A DNA stretch of 64,000 bases from an uncultured Psychroserpens sp. (GCA_947489585.1 CANLEE010000003.1:62001-126000), one strand, 5' to 3'. Numbered from the stretch's first letter, positions 47,739 to 56,910 are shown. Made by a program: numbers and translations. The notes: generated from the sequence alone by a model not told the origin.

Positions 47739-49820
47739 ATGAAATCAAAATTACTAGTATTAACAATTTTAGCTTTAGCATTTTGCACTCAAACCTTTGG
47801 GCAGCCTGCAAATGACAATGTAGCTGGCGCAATACCTATTACACCTTCTCCAGAAGGTACAGGGTGTTCTGTAGCAACATTCAACCTGCCTTTTTCTACA
47901 GATGGCACTACAGATAGTGGTGTACAAGGAGGATGTAGATTGTCTGGTTTAGATCAATTTTTTACATGGACATCAACTACCAATTCATTATTTTTCTCTT
48001 CTGATAGTCCAGGAAATCCTGGTCTAGTCGTTTGGGATGCTACAGGAACAGTAGAAATTGCATGTGCAGATACATTTGCTACTACTAATCTCACTGGTTG
48101 GAATATTGGAGATGATCTTATTATTCAAGTTTATGATTTTCAAGGTACAGCACTTTCAGACGTTGCGTTTTGCTTGGAGGCAATCGATTATATTCCACCT
48201 CCACCAATGCCAGTAACATTTGATTCTCAAGCTTCAGGTGCCGATGGTGGGACTAAACGTGCTCTTGTAGATATGAATGGTGATTTTCTAGATGATATGG
48301 TAACAATATCTTCAACAAACGTTAATATTAGAGAACAAAATGCAGGTGGAGGATTCACAACTAAAAACATTACTACGACTAATGCAGATAACTTTCCGAG
48401 TTGGAGTTTGGCTGCAGCCGATTATGATGCAAATGGTTATACTGATTTGCTTTATGGAGGAGGAAATGGTGTAACTTTTATGAGAGCTAATTCTACTGGA
48501 ACTGGTTTTACTGAAATTTCTGGTCCTGAAGATGTGTTTTCTCAACGCTCAAATTTTGTAGATATTAACAAAGATGGACATCTAGATGCTTTTGTATGTC
48601 ATGATGTTGCTCCTAACGTTTATTATATCAATGATGGTACAGGTGACTTAACATTCTATCAATCTGGTATTACTTCAGGAGCTCCTGTAAATTTAGGAGA
48701 TTATCCTTCAGGAGGAAATTACGGTTCTATATGGATTGATTATGACAATGATAGAGATTTAGATATGTTTATTGCTAAATGTGGTGGTGAACCTGCACGT
48801 AGAGAAAATGAAATGCATACCAATGATGGTAGCGAAAACTTTACTGAAAATGCAGCAGCCATAGGTTTAGATGACCAAACACAAACATGGTCTGCAGCAT
48901 GGGGAGATTTTGATAATGATGGTGATATGGATGTGTTTGTTGGTGCAAGTTCATTAGCAACAGCTTCTAATGGCTTTAAATCTGATCATAGAATCATGAG
49001 AAATGATAATGGCATATTTACAGAGGTTACTGCTGGGTCTGGCGTTAGTGTTTTAGCTGATACTTCAACCGAAACTGTAACTTTTGATTTTGATAATGAT
49101 GGTAATCTTGATCTAGTTTCTGGTGGAAATATTTTATTCGGAAAAGGTGATTTAACCTTTGATGTTTACACAGATGTTTTCCCTGGTTCTGGTGCTTACG
49201 GAGATTTAAATAACGATGGTTATATGGATGCATTCAATTCTGGAAACATGTTCATCAATAATGCTGAAAGCAACAATAATTGGATAAAAATTCATACTGT
49301 TGGTACAGCAAGTAATATTCATGGTATAGGAGCTCGTGTAGAAGTATATACGCCTTCAGGAGTAAAAATTAGAGATGTTAAAAGTGGGGATGGATTTAGA
49401 TACATGAACTCTTTAAATACTCATATCGGTATTGGTACTGATACAAGCATTTCTCATATTATTATCTATTGGCCAAATTCAGGGTGTGAAACATTTTTAA
49501 ATCCGGCAATCAATCAGTCGTTTACTGCAACAGAAGGATCTGGTTCTGCATGTGACACATTGGGAGTTGATGATGATGAATTACTTTCTTCAGATTTAAT
49601 TTTATCGCCAAACCCAACTAAAGATATATTAAACATTAGTACAGAACTACAATTACAAAATGCATTATATATTGTTTATGACCTCAGCGGTAAGAGTGTA
49701 ATGACAAATTCTTTAAACAATGCTAAAACAATTGATGTTTCTCAATTAAGTACAGGAAACTACATTCTAAGTATAATGTCTGGCGATATTATCAAAAGTC
49801 AAAAGTTCATTAAGAACTAA
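47739..49820 (+). CDS. VCBS/FG-GAP and ASPIC/UnbV repeat protein, type IX secreted (paralogue 1)
   Basis: 693 residues. Signal peptide (LLVLTILALAFCTQTFGQ); VCBS/FG-GAP calcium-binding blades with DxDxDG motifs (AAWGDFDNDGDMDVFVGA, IDYDNDRDLDMFIAKCGG). An ASPIC/UnbV domain follows (GIGARVEVYTPSGVKIRDV; THIGIGTDTSISHIIIYWP), then a type A sorting domain (LILSPNPTKDILNISTE... FIKN). It is exported across the outer membrane by the type IX system. It shares long near-identical stretches with the next gene. Confidence 0.92.
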   Translation: MKSKLLVLTILALAFCTQTFGQPANDNVAGAIPITPSPEGTGCSVATFNLPFSTDGTTDSGVQGGCRLSGLDQFFTWTSTTNSLFFSSDSPGNPGLVVWDATGTVEIACADTFATTNLTGWNIGDDLIIQVYDFQGTALSDVAFCLEAIDYIPPPPMPVTFDSQASGADGGTKRALVDMNGDFLDDMVTISSTNVNIREQNAGGGFTTKNITTTNADNFPSWSLAAADYDANGYTDLLYGGGNGVTFMRANSTGTGFTEISGPEDVFSQRSNFVDINKDGHLDAFVCHDVAPNVYYINDGTGDLTFYQSGITSGAPVNLGDYPSGGNYGSIWIDYDNDRDLDMFIAKCGGEPARRENEMHTNDGSENFTENAAAIGLDDQTQTWSAAWGDFDNDGDMDVFVGASSLATASNGFKSDHRIMRNDNGIFTEVTAGSGVSVLADTSTETVTFDFDNDGNLDLVSGGNILFGKGDLTFDVYTDVFPGSGAYGDLNNDGYMDAFNSGNMFINNAESNNNWIKIHTVGTASNIHGIGARVEVYTPSGVKIRDVKSGDGFRYMNSLNTHIGIGTDTSISHIIIYWPNSGCETFLNPAINQSFTATEGSGSACDTLGVDDDELLSSDLILSPNPTKDILNISTELQLQNALYIVYDLSGKSVMTNSLNNAKTIDVSQLSTGNYILSIMSGDIIKSQKFIKN

Positions 49821-49823
49821 ATA

Positions 49824-49860
49824 AAAAAGCCTCTAAACTAACAATTTAGAGGCTTTTTTT
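49824..49860 (+). terminator. Terminator between the two VCBS paralogues
   Basis: AAAAAGCCTCTAAA pairs with TTTAGAGGCTTTTT around a 7-nt loop and continues into T-rich sequence. Confidence 0.93.
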
Positions 49861-49896
49861 ATTATTTTTATAAACTTTCTAAATTAACTATGAAAT

Positions 49897-52350
49897 ATGA
49901 AAAAAATTACTCTAGCACTATTTATTTTTAGTGCATTTTTTAGTTTCTCCCAAACACTAAATCAACCTGCAAACTGGCCTAACAGTAACTGGACACTCAC
50001 TGGAACATATTTAACAGATCCAGATGTCCTAGAAGCAAATCCAACAACAACTGACGATCGTTTTGCATACGACGATGATGATGCTACAAATGGTAATCAA
50101 GATAATATCGCTGCAGAATCACCTGCCATAGATCTTACAGCTGCAAGTAATGCTGGTGAAAGCTGGATTACAGTTGGATCAAGCTATGTGTTTAATAATA
50201 TTGGAGAAATATTAAAATTACAATATTGGGATGCAGATGCTAGTTCTTGGACTGATTGGGGCAGTAATCTAGCTGGTACAAGTAATATTAATGATGATTT
50301 CTGTTCTGGAAGTTATGTTAGTTACACCTCTAGTGTTTTAGATATTTCGTCTTTTAGTGCTAACCAATTAAGTAATTTTCAATATCGAATTTCGTATGAT
50401 GATTCAACTCTTGGTGGTTTTTGGGGATGGGGATTTTGTTTTCAATCACCAACTATAAGTTCTCAAATGCCTCCAGCATGTCCAAATATTACTAATCTTT
50501 CATTGGTAAATGTTAATGTTGATTATGCTAATATTTCTTGGCAAGCTGGTAGTTCTGAATCTAACTGGGAAGTTGCCTTACAAAGTCCTGGTTCTGGAAT
50601 ACCATCTGGTTCAGGTACTGCTACAACATCAAATAATCCTCACTTGATAGAAAATTTAAATAGTGGAACAAACTATGAAGTATATGTAAGAGGGTTTTGT
50701 GGAGGATCTGATTATAGCAATTGGGTAGGACCACTTAATTTTACAACATTAAACCCAGCAAGAGTTAACTTTATTCAACAACCAATGCCAATTGGAGGTT
50801 ATGATTTAACTGTTGTTGATATGAATGGCGATCATTTAGATGATATTGTATCTGGATCTGCAACTAATGTTAATATTCATTATCAATTAAGTACAGGCGG
50901 ATTTAATGAAGTAAATATTCCTGTAACAGCAGGAGATGTTGACTTTCTTCCTACATGGAGTATGGCTGCTGCAGATTATGATCGTAATGGACATACTGAT
51001 TTACTATATGGAAATGGCTCTGGTGTGTCATTCTTGAGAGCTAACGCAGACGGAACTGAATTTACAGGAATCTCAGGTTCTCAATATGTATTCTCTCAGC
51101 GTTCAAACTTTGCAGATATAAACAATGATGGACACTTAGATGCTTTTGTTTGTCATGATGTTGCACCTAACGTTTATTATATCAATGACGGTTCAGGTGG
51201 TTTAACATTCTATCAGTCAAGCGTTACTGCTGGAGCTCCTGTAAATTTAGGAGATTATGCTTCAGGTGGTAATTATGGATCAATATGGATTGACTATGAT
51301 AACGATAGAGATTTAGATATGTTCATCGCTAAATGTGGTGGTGAAGAAGCCAGAAGAAGAAATAATATGCTTACTCATAATGCTGATGGTACTTACACAG
51401 AAAATGCAGCCGCTTTAGGATTAGATGATCCAATGCAAACTTGGTCATCATCTTGGGGTGATTATGATAATGATGGTGATATGGATCTTTTTGTTGGTGC
51501 GAGTTCAGGAGCACATAAACTTATGAGAAATGACGGAGGCGGTAATTTTGTAAATGTAACTACTGCTGCTAATGTAAGTTCAGCTCCTACAGGTCATGAA
51601 AATGTAAGCCATGATTTCGATAATGATGGGTACTTAGACATTGCTTGTAACGGAACCATTTTGTATGGTAAAGGCGATATGACTTTTGAAGATTCTGATG
51701 CAACACAAATAAATTACAAGAACGGATCATTTGGAGATTTAAATAACGATGGGTTTTTAGATACTTATTATAACGATATCCTTTATATGAATGCGACAAC
51801 ATCTAATAACTGGATAAAAATTAACACCGTAGGAACCACAAGTAATATTGATGGTATTGGAGCACGTGTTGAAATTTACACAAACAGTGGAATTCAAATT
51901 AGAGATGTAAGAAGCGGTGAAGGGTTTGAATATATGAGTTCTTTAAACACGCATTTTGGAATTGGTAGTGATACTTCTATTTCTCATATTATTATCTATT
52001 GGCCAAATACTGGGTGTGAAACTTATTTAAATCCACCAATCAATCAAGCATTTGTTGCTACAGAAGGCTCTGGGTTATCGTGTGATACTTTAGGAGTTGA
52101 TGATGAGGATGCACTAGCTTCAGATTTAATCTTATCACCTATCCCAGCTAAAAACCTATTAAATATCAGTACAGGATTACAATTAGAAAATGCATTCTAT
52201 AGTATTTATGATATTAGCGGTAGGCGAGTTATGACAAATACATTGAATAATGCTAAAACAATTGATATATCTCAATTAAGTGCCGGAAACTACATATTAA
52301 GTATTATGTCTGACAGCATTGTTAAAAATCAAAAATTTATTAAGGAGTAA
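49897..52350 (+). CDS. VCBS/FG-GAP and ASPIC/UnbV repeat protein, type IX secreted (paralogue 2)
   Basis: 817 residues. Signal peptide (LALFIFSAFFSFSQ), a jelly-roll-like N-terminal region (about 25-190), one fibronectin type III domain (about 193-285; NISWQAGSSESNWEVAL), then VCBS blades and an ASPIC/UnbV domain matching paralogue 1, and a type A sorting domain (DLILSPIPAKNLLNISTGL). The shared C-terminal 550 residues show a tandem duplication with replacement of the N-terminus. Role is probably binding or degrading surface polymers. Confidence 0.92.
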   Translation: MKKITLALFIFSAFFSFSQTLNQPANWPNSNWTLTGTYLTDPDVLEANPTTTDDRFAYDDDDATNGNQDNIAAESPAIDLTAASNAGESWITVGSSYVFNNIGEILKLQYWDADASSWTDWGSNLAGTSNINDDFCSGSYVSYTSSVLDISSFSANQLSNFQYRISYDDSTLGGFWGWGFCFQSPTISSQMPPACPNITNLSLVNVNVDYANISWQAGSSESNWEVALQSPGSGIPSGSGTATTSNNPHLIENLNSGTNYEVYVRGFCGGSDYSNWVGPLNFTTLNPARVNFIQQPMPIGGYDLTVVDMNGDHLDDIVSGSATNVNIHYQLSTGGFNEVNIPVTAGDVDFLPTWSMAAADYDRNGHTDLLYGNGSGVSFLRANADGTEFTGISGSQYVFSQRSNFADINNDGHLDAFVCHDVAPNVYYINDGSGGLTFYQSSVTAGAPVNLGDYASGGNYGSIWIDYDNDRDLDMFIAKCGGEEARRRNNMLTHNADGTYTENAAALGLDDPMQTWSSSWGDYDNDGDMDLFVGASSGAHKLMRNDGGGNFVNVTTAANVSSAPTGHENVSHDFDNDGYLDIACNGTILYGKGDMTFEDSDATQINYKNGSFGDLNNDGFLDTYYNDILYMNATTSNNWIKINTVGTTSNIDGIGARVEIYTNSGIQIRDVRSGEGFEYMSSLNTHFGIGSDTSISHIIIYWPNTGCETYLNPPINQAFVATEGSGLSCDTLGVDDEDALASDLILSPIPAKNLLNISTGLQLENAFYSIYDISGRRVMTNTLNNAKTIDISQLSAGNYILSIMSDSIVKNQKFIKE

Positions 52351-52369
52351 TACCCTTTAATGATATATT

Positions 52370-52405
52370 AAAAAGCCTTTGCATTTAGTTGTAAAGGCTT
52401 TTTCT
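52370..52405 (+). terminator. Terminator after VCBS paralogue 2
   Basis: AAAAAGCCTTT pairs with AAAGGCTTTTT around a 12-nt loop followed by T-rich sequence. Confidence 0.88.
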
Positions 52406-52419
52406 TTATTTTTGGCCTT

Positions 52420-53331
52420 ATGCTCGACGTAAAACACCTTTCTTTCTCATACATTAAAACACCTGTTTTAGAAGATCTCTCTTTTAAAGTTAAACAAGGA
52501 GAAAACTTGGCTATTATTGGCGAAAGTGGTTCAGGTAAGAGCACACTTTTAAAACTACTATATGGTGAGTATGATTTAAACTTCGGAAATATCTACTGGA
52601 AAAACACCCAAGTTCTCGGACCTAAATATAATCTCGTAATTGGTTATGACTTTATGAAATATGTGGCTCAAGAATTTGACTTAATGCCTTTTACTTCTGT
52701 AGAAGAAAATATAGGGAAATTCCTTTCTAATTTCTTTCCAGAAAAAAAGAAAGAACGTACAGCAGAATTACTAGAAGTGGTCGAATTAACAGCATTTGCT
52801 AAAACCAAAGTCAAAACGCTTTCTGGTGGACAAAAACAACGGGTAGCTTTAGCTAGAGCTTTAGCAAAACAACCTGAAATTATTTTATTAGACGAGCCGT
52901 TTAGTCATATTGATAATTTTAAAAAACAGTCTTTAAGACGTAATGTGTTTAAATACCTCAAAGAAAAAAAAATCGCTTGTATTGTAGCTACTCATGATAA
53001 AGATGATGTACTTGGCTTTGCAGACAAAATGATTGTACTCAATAACAATCATATTGAAGCCTACGATACCCCAGAGCAATTATATCAAAATCCAGAAACA
53101 CAATTAATCGCGTCATTTTTTGGAGAATTTAATATCATTAATGATACCATCATCTATGCGTATCAACTAAAAATTGTTAAACAATCTAAACTTAAAGCTA
53201 TTGTTATTCAAAGTTATTTCAAAGGTTCTTTTTATTTAATTGAAGCAGATTTAGATGGTGAAAAGGTGTTTTTTGAAAGCGAAGTTGAACCACAAAAAAA
53301 TGAAATAATTTATCTAGAAATCTCAGAATAA
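52420..53331 (+). CDS. ABC transporter ATP-binding protein
   Basis: 303 residues. Walker A IIGESGSGKSTLLKLL (near 34-49), signature LSGGQKQRVALARAL, Walker B IILLDEPFSHIDNF and the switch His in CIVATHDKDDV. A C-terminal domain of about 70 residues (after YQNPETQLIASFFGEFNI) resembles the TOBE-type regulatory domain of importer ATPases such as PotA. No permease gene is next to it. Its end overlaps the end of the WYL gene by 22 bp. Confidence 0.88.
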   Translation: MLDVKHLSFSYIKTPVLEDLSFKVKQGENLAIIGESGSGKSTLLKLLYGEYDLNFGNIYWKNTQVLGPKYNLVIGYDFMKYVAQEFDLMPFTSVEENIGKFLSNFFPEKKKERTAELLEVVELTAFAKTKVKTLSGGQKQRVALARALAKQPEIILLDEPFSHIDNFKKQSLRRNVFKYLKEKKIACIVATHDKDDVLGFADKMIVLNNNHIEAYDTPEQLYQNPETQLIASFFGEFNIINDTIIYAYQLKIVKQSKLKAIVIQSYFKGSFYLIEADLDGEKVFFESEVEPQKNEIIYLEISE

Positions 53332-54320
53332 TTTCCGACAGATATTTTCAATTTTTTCAAAATTCTATCGCGTAACTTCTTAGGCTTTATAACTTCAATA
53401 CTATCACCAAAACCTAAAATTAAACGTTCTAGTTCAAAATTTACTTGAACAAGAATATTGAAAATCACGCCTGTTTCAGTTCTTTTAATAAGGCGCTGAG
53501 AAGAATGAAATGGCTTAGTAATCACATAAGGCGCGTTTTTATTATCAATCCAAAATTCTATACGTTGAGCGCGAGAGTTTGAAACTGTAACTCCAACTAT
53601 ATCTTTGTAATATTCATCACCATTAATTTCCAAATCACTATAGTTTTCACTCTCATTAATCGAAACCTCTAATATTCGATCTAATGCTAGTGTTATAAAT
53701 TTACCTTTATGAGTAGCTAATAAAAACCATCTATTATTAAATTCTTTAAGCAATTGAGGGTGAACAAGCATTAGACTAGCATTTCTGGCCTTAAAAGATT
53801 GATACGTGATTTCTATGACCTTTTTATTCTGGATAGCTTCATAAAGAACATCAATAAATTCAAGTCCTTTTAGCTGTTCATTTTTATCCAAATGAATAAT
53901 CGCCCTCTTATCCTTTTGCGAAGAATTGACTGAATCTTCTAGCCTTTGTAACACACCATCCATTTCTTTAAATAATGAGAAATCTTTAAATTGTCGTAGC
54001 AGCTGAATAGCTTCATTCATTACCTTAATGTCTTTGTCTGTTACAGGAATATTTATGATGCTATAATCTTCATCATCATACTTATAATACTTACGATCGT
54101 AAACCACGATTGGTGCATTATAGCCAAGCTTGTCACTTCGCATCATTTGAAGGTCTAATTGAACCGTTCGTTTACTCACATCTACATCTTTACCTTCATA
54201 CTCGTAAAGCGCATCAGAAACCGCTTCAATCAAGTCATTAAGCGTCCATTGTCTAAATTTATTTTGGAGACATTTATCTATGGTTTTGTAACGGATTAAT
54301 GCGTTTTTATTAACTGCCAT
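53310..54320 (-). CDS. WYL-domain transcription regulator (probable regulator of the RNA-repair island)
   Basis: 336 residues. The N-terminal part (about 8-100) is a winged-helix-like region (YKTIDKCLQNKFRQWTLNDL; DVDVSKRTVQLDLQMMRSD). The WYL domain (about 155-235) has VIEITYQSFKARNASLMLVH and NNRWFLLATHKGKFITLAL, with RWF-LL in place of the W-Y-L triad; a WCX dimerisation extension ends the protein (ELERLILGFGDSIEVIKPKK). WYL proteins sense nucleic acid or nucleotide ligands and often control defence or repair genes. The gene is divergent from 54413, with a 19-bp inverted repeat between them that recurs at two other promoters in the island. Confidence 0.9.
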   Translation of the reverse strand: MAVNKNALIRYKTIDKCLQNKFRQWTLNDLIEAVSDALYEYEGKDVDVSKRTVQLDLQMMRSDKLGYNAPIVVYDRKYYKYDDEDYSIINIPVTDKDIKVMNEAIQLLRQFKDFSLFKEMDGVLQRLEDSVNSSQKDKRAIIHLDKNEQLKGLEFIDVLYEAIQNKKVIEITYQSFKARNASLMLVHPQLLKEFNNRWFLLATHKGKFITLALDRILEVSINESENYSDLEINGDEYYKDIVGVTVSNSRAQRIEFWIDNKNAPYVITKPFHSSQRLIKRTETGVIFNILVQVNFELERLILGFGDSIEVIKPKKLRDRILKKLKISVGNYSEISR

Positions 54321-54360
54321 TTTATAAGATTTATAGCCTAATTTATGAGAAAAATATCAA

Positions 54361-54396
54361 TGCGCAAAAAGATTGCGTACTAAGAGTGAACATTTG
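54361..54396 (+). promoter_or_regulatory. Operator/promoter A of the repair island
   Basis: Inverted repeat TGCGCAAAAAGATTGCGTA (54361-54379) ends 17 nt before the last base of a -7-like box AACATTTG (54389-54396). No TTG lies at the normal -33 spacing; the repeat takes that place. It serves the gene at 54413 and may also act on the divergent WYL gene. Confidence 0.72.
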
Positions 54397-54412
54397 TTAT
54401 AAATATGCAATT

Positions 54413-54988
54413 ATGGATGCTTTAAAACTTAAAATATTTGATGTTCTGATTGAAAAAATATCAGTTTCAGAATTTGAAAATTGGCTTTATACTTCAGAAG
54501 AAATTCTTAGTAAAGTTAATGACGACTCATTTATTTATGAATTAATAACCATTAACTACAAAAGCAAAAAATGGAGACTTGAAATTGAAGAACTTTTATA
54601 TGAAAATTTAAAAAAAGAAGATTTAATGTTGATGCAAATAAAAAACACTTGTTATAAACTTAGTAACTCAAAATCATATATAGTTTCATCAAATATTTTA
54701 AGAAATTTCATGAACTATTTTGATTATAATACAGATTCATCAATTCAGTATGAAATCTATGGTCTTTACTGTGAAAATGAGCTTGTGGGTTCAGGTTTTA
54801 GAAGCGAAAAAGAATTCAATGATGCTGTAAAAAAAGTAGCAAATGAAATACTTGAACTTTTATATAATTGTCAGGATTTAAATGAGAAAAGAGAATTAAT
54901 TAGACAAGAAAGAGTCATAATTGAAGTCGCAAAATCATCTAATTTCTCTTTAAAACAAAAAATAGTTGCTTTTTTCAAAAAAATATAA
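54413..54988 (+). CDS. Hypothetical protein of the RNA-repair island
   Basis: 191 residues from the ATG at 54413; a GTG at 54386 in the same frame lies upstream of the promoter box and is rejected. The protein is soluble, helical and charged (FDVLIEKISVSEFENWLYTS; ELITINYKSKKWRLEIEELL), with a basic C-terminal end (LKQKIVAFFKKI). No catalytic motif is recognised. It is divergent from the WYL regulator and controlled by operator A. A short hairpin (AATAC/GTATT, near 54988-55000) follows. Confidence 0.65.
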   Translation: MDALKLKIFDVLIEKISVSEFENWLYTSEEILSKVNDDSFIYELITINYKSKKWRLEIEELLYENLKKEDLMLMQIKNTCYKLSNSKSYIVSSNILRNFMNYFDYNTDSSIQYEIYGLYCENELVGSGFRSEKEFNDAVKKVANEILELLYNCQDLNEKRELIRQERVIIEVAKSSNFSLKQKIVAFFKKI

Positions 54989-55034
54989 TACTTCGTATTA
55001 TGTGAGTGATTTTTCAGAAAAAAGAAAAATAAAT

Positions 55035-55066
55035 TTTGAAAAGTCAAAAAATAATCTAAATCTTTG
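55035..55066 (+). promoter_or_regulatory. Promoter of the candidate RNA at 55073
   Basis: TTTG at 55035-55038 and AATCTTTG at 55059-55066, 20 nt apart, close to the Bacteroidota vegetative pattern. Unlike promoters A, B and C of the island it has no inverted repeat, so it should be constitutive. Confidence 0.55.
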
Positions 55067-55072
55067 CAATGC

Positions 55073-55246
55073 AATAAGAGCAAAGAATAATATTAACTAA
55101 AACGCGAAGCTATGTATTTTATCATACCTATTTCAGGAAATCCAGAGGGGAAAGTCCCTTTTGTGATGCTTCGAGCGTATAGCTAGTATACTTTTCAAAT
55201 ACAATGAAAAATCCGAAGCAATTATTTAACTGTTTCGGATTTTTTG
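55073..55246 (+). ncRNA. Candidate structured RNA or leader before the TPR gene
   Basis: About 174 nt between a promoter and a terminator. CGAAGC (near 55105) pairs with GCTTCG (near 55169), enclosing ATTTC-AG-GAAAT and GAGGG-GAAAG-TCCCTT hairpins. The terminator is AATCCGAA/TTCGGATT (55210-55241) with T6. A 24-codon ORF, 55112-55186 (MYFIIPISGNPEGKVPFVML...), lies inside and could be a leader peptide. I do not recognise the RNA. It might be a partner of the repair proteins or an attenuator for the genes at 55361-56854. Confidence 0.5.
55210..55246 (+). terminator. Terminator of the candidate RNA
   Basis: Eight-base-pair stem AATCCGAA/TTCGGATT with a 16-nt loop, followed by T6. The stretch 55247-55360 holds no gene and contains the leader of the TPR gene. 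Confidence 0.85.
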
Positions 55247-55360
55247 TTTTCAGTCATTAGCAAAACTGCTAAACCTCCTCCAAAACGTTGAAGTAAAAAA
55301 CTCAAAGTTTGAGTTTAAGCGAAATGTATTTCGTTAAATAAATTATTAAAATATAAAACA

Positions 55361-55909
55361 ATGGACACGAATTTGTTGAACAACTACGTGTTAAAAGCCA
55401 TAGATGCTTATCCATACGATCTAGAAGAAACCGTAGAAAATCTAAACTATGCCTTGTCATACGAGAGTCATAATGCTTATGCTTTATACCTCATGGCACG
55501 TTTGCAAGCAGAACAGTTTGGAGATTACGAAAAAGCCAAGTACTATTTTGCAGAAGCATTGGCAAATAAAATGGATTTTATTAAAGTCTATCCAAAGTAC
55601 ATCCTGGTTTTAATTTGGAATCACGATTATGAAGAGGCGCAAAAACTAATAAATTTTGCTCACACAGTAAAAGCTGTTGGAAAAGGAGAGCTTTTAGTAA
55701 TCCAAGCGCAACTTTTTGAATGTCAAGAAGCGTATAAAGAAGCATTAAAAACTTTTAAGAAAGCAAAGTTGTTTGTTTATAACAACGGTTTTACTTCGTT
55801 TGTTGATTCAGAAATTAATAGAGTCAAGAATAAAATAAAACCAAAGAAAAAGAAGTCTTCCAAAAAGAAAGAAAACAAAAAAAGGAAGCAAAAAAAGAAT
55901 AAAAAATAA
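55361..55909 (+). CDS. TPR-like repeat protein with lysine-rich tail
   Basis: 182 residues. Helical pairs (LEETVENLNYALSYESHNAY; ALYLMARLQAEQFGDYEKAK; YYFAEALANKMDF; LVLIWNHDYEEAQKLINFAH; EAYKEALKTFKKAKLFVYNN) form about four tetratricopeptide-like repeats. From about 158 the tail is almost only Lys, Asn, Glu and Arg, suited to binding RNA. It heads the group TPR-phosphoesterase-56540. TPR proteins occur near RtcB-type repair genes elsewhere. A scaffold role is inferred. Confidence 0.75.
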   Translation: MDTNLLNNYVLKAIDAYPYDLEETVENLNYALSYESHNAYALYLMARLQAEQFGDYEKAKYYFAEALANKMDFIKVYPKYILVLIWNHDYEEAQKLINFAHTVKAVGKGELLVIQAQLFECQEAYKEALKTFKKAKLFVYNNGFTSFVDSEINRVKNKIKPKKKKSSKKKENKKRKQKKNKK

Positions 55910-55954
55910 TACTGAAAGTTTTCAAAGACCTTTAGTAAAATCACATTAGAAAAC

Positions 55955-56521
55955 ATGAATAAAACAAGACATATATACTTCACTTCAGATCATCATTTTG
56001 GTCATGAGAATATTATAAAATTCACCAATCGTCCATTTGGTAGTGTAGAAGAGATGGACCAAGAGCTCATAAAACGTTGGAATAGCCGAGTTAACAAACA
56101 TGATAAAGTATATCACTTAGGTGATTTCGGTCTCTGTAAGGCAGAGCGAATGCGAGACATACTTGAGCAATTAAACGGAAAAATATTTTTAATACGAGGT
56201 AATCATGAAGGTGCTGCTTTAGCAAATCCTAATCGATTTGAATGGATAAAAGATTATTTCGAGCTTAACGTCAATGATGCAGACGCACCAAATGGTAAGC
56301 AAAAAATCATACTCTTGCATTACGCAATGCGTGTATGGCGATCAAGCTTTAGAGGCACATGGCATCTTTACGGTCATTCACACGGAAGTCTAACTGACGA
56401 CCCAACAATGAACAGTTTCGATGTAGGCGTAGATTGTCACGATTTCTACCCATTAACCTATGAAGAAGTCAAAGACATTATGAGTTTAAAAACATGGGAG
56501 CCTCCATTTAAAAATGAGTAA
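55955..56521 (+). CDS. Calcineurin-like metallophosphoesterase of the repair island
   Basis: 188 residues. All five motifs are present: FTSDHHFGHENIIKF (D-x-H), YHLGDFGLCK (GD), LIRGNHEGAAL (GNHE), ILLHYAMRVW (H) and HLYGHSHGSL (GHxH). It belongs to the small DHHFGHENI subgroup common in phages and in RNA-repair or conflict loci. In this context it could remove 2',3'-cyclic phosphate or 3'-phosphate from cut RNA ends so that the Rnl2-type ligase can seal them. That substrate is inferred from neighbours. Confidence 0.85.
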   Translation: MNKTRHIYFTSDHHFGHENIIKFTNRPFGSVEEMDQELIKRWNSRVNKHDKVYHLGDFGLCKAERMRDILEQLNGKIFLIRGNHEGAALANPNRFEWIKDYFELNVNDADAPNGKQKIILLHYAMRVWRSSFRGTWHLYGHSHGSLTDDPTMNSFDVGVDCHDFYPLTYEEVKDIMSLKTWEPPFKNE

Positions 56522-56539
56522 TATTTAAAATTTAGAGTT

Positions 56540-56854
56540 ATGACTCGTCAAGAATTAATGAAACGTTTCCTCACAGGAACAGATACAACAGGGCGATTCA
56601 TTGTAAGTTCAAAAATTACAGGGATTACCTATTTTGTTGAACCTATAGATAACGGAAAACCAGATAAGCTTTGGGGAGACGTTGATCCAGCGACAAATAA
56701 ACTCACTGGAGATTATGGCAACAAAACTATTGGAGCTGTAAAAGAGCAAGACTCTTTAATTACTAAAAACAATGGGTTTGTAAACATTTTAACTTTCAAA
56801 GGAAGCCCCTTAGGCGAAATAGATAGGAGAGACAAAATGTATGCATCTCAATAA
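56540..56854 (+). CDS. Hypothetical protein of the repair island
   Basis: 104 residues, soluble, starting MTRQELMKRFLTGTDTTGRF. Predicted beta-rich (FIVSSKITGITYFVEPIDNG; FVNILTFKGSPLGEIDRRD). No known domain is recognised. It follows the phosphoesterase by 18 nt and ends just before operator B, so it is the last gene of that transcript. Confidence 0.65.
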   Translation: MTRQELMKRFLTGTDTTGRFIVSSKITGITYFVEPIDNGKPDKLWGDVDPATNKLTGDYGNKTIGAVKEQDSLITKNNGFVNILTFKGSPLGEIDRRDKMYASQ

Positions 56855-56873
56855 ATTTAAACTATTTTATTAC

Positions 56874-56910
56874 TACGTAAAAACAGTGCGTATTAATGGA
56901 ATTATATTTG
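56874..56910 (+). promoter_or_regulatory. Operator/promoter B of the repair island
   Basis: Inverted repeat TACGTAAAAACAGTGCGTA (56874-56892) ends 18 nt before the last base of a perfect -7 box TATATTTG (56903-56910). As at promoters A and C, no TTG stands at -33. Transcription would run into the mini-ORF at 56945 and towards the tRNA array. Confidence 0.78.

Noticed and set aside
54386..54412. Upstream GTG start for the hypothetical protein at 54413
   Set aside because: It lies upstream of and within the predicted -7 box, so it would not be in the transcript from promoter A.
55112..55186. RNase P RNA-like motif (GAGGGGAAAGTCCC recalls the conserved GAGGAAAGUCC)
   Set aside because: The rest of the RNase P core, such as the 3' half of helix P4, is missing and the element is far too short; the match is a simple GAAAG-loop hairpin.
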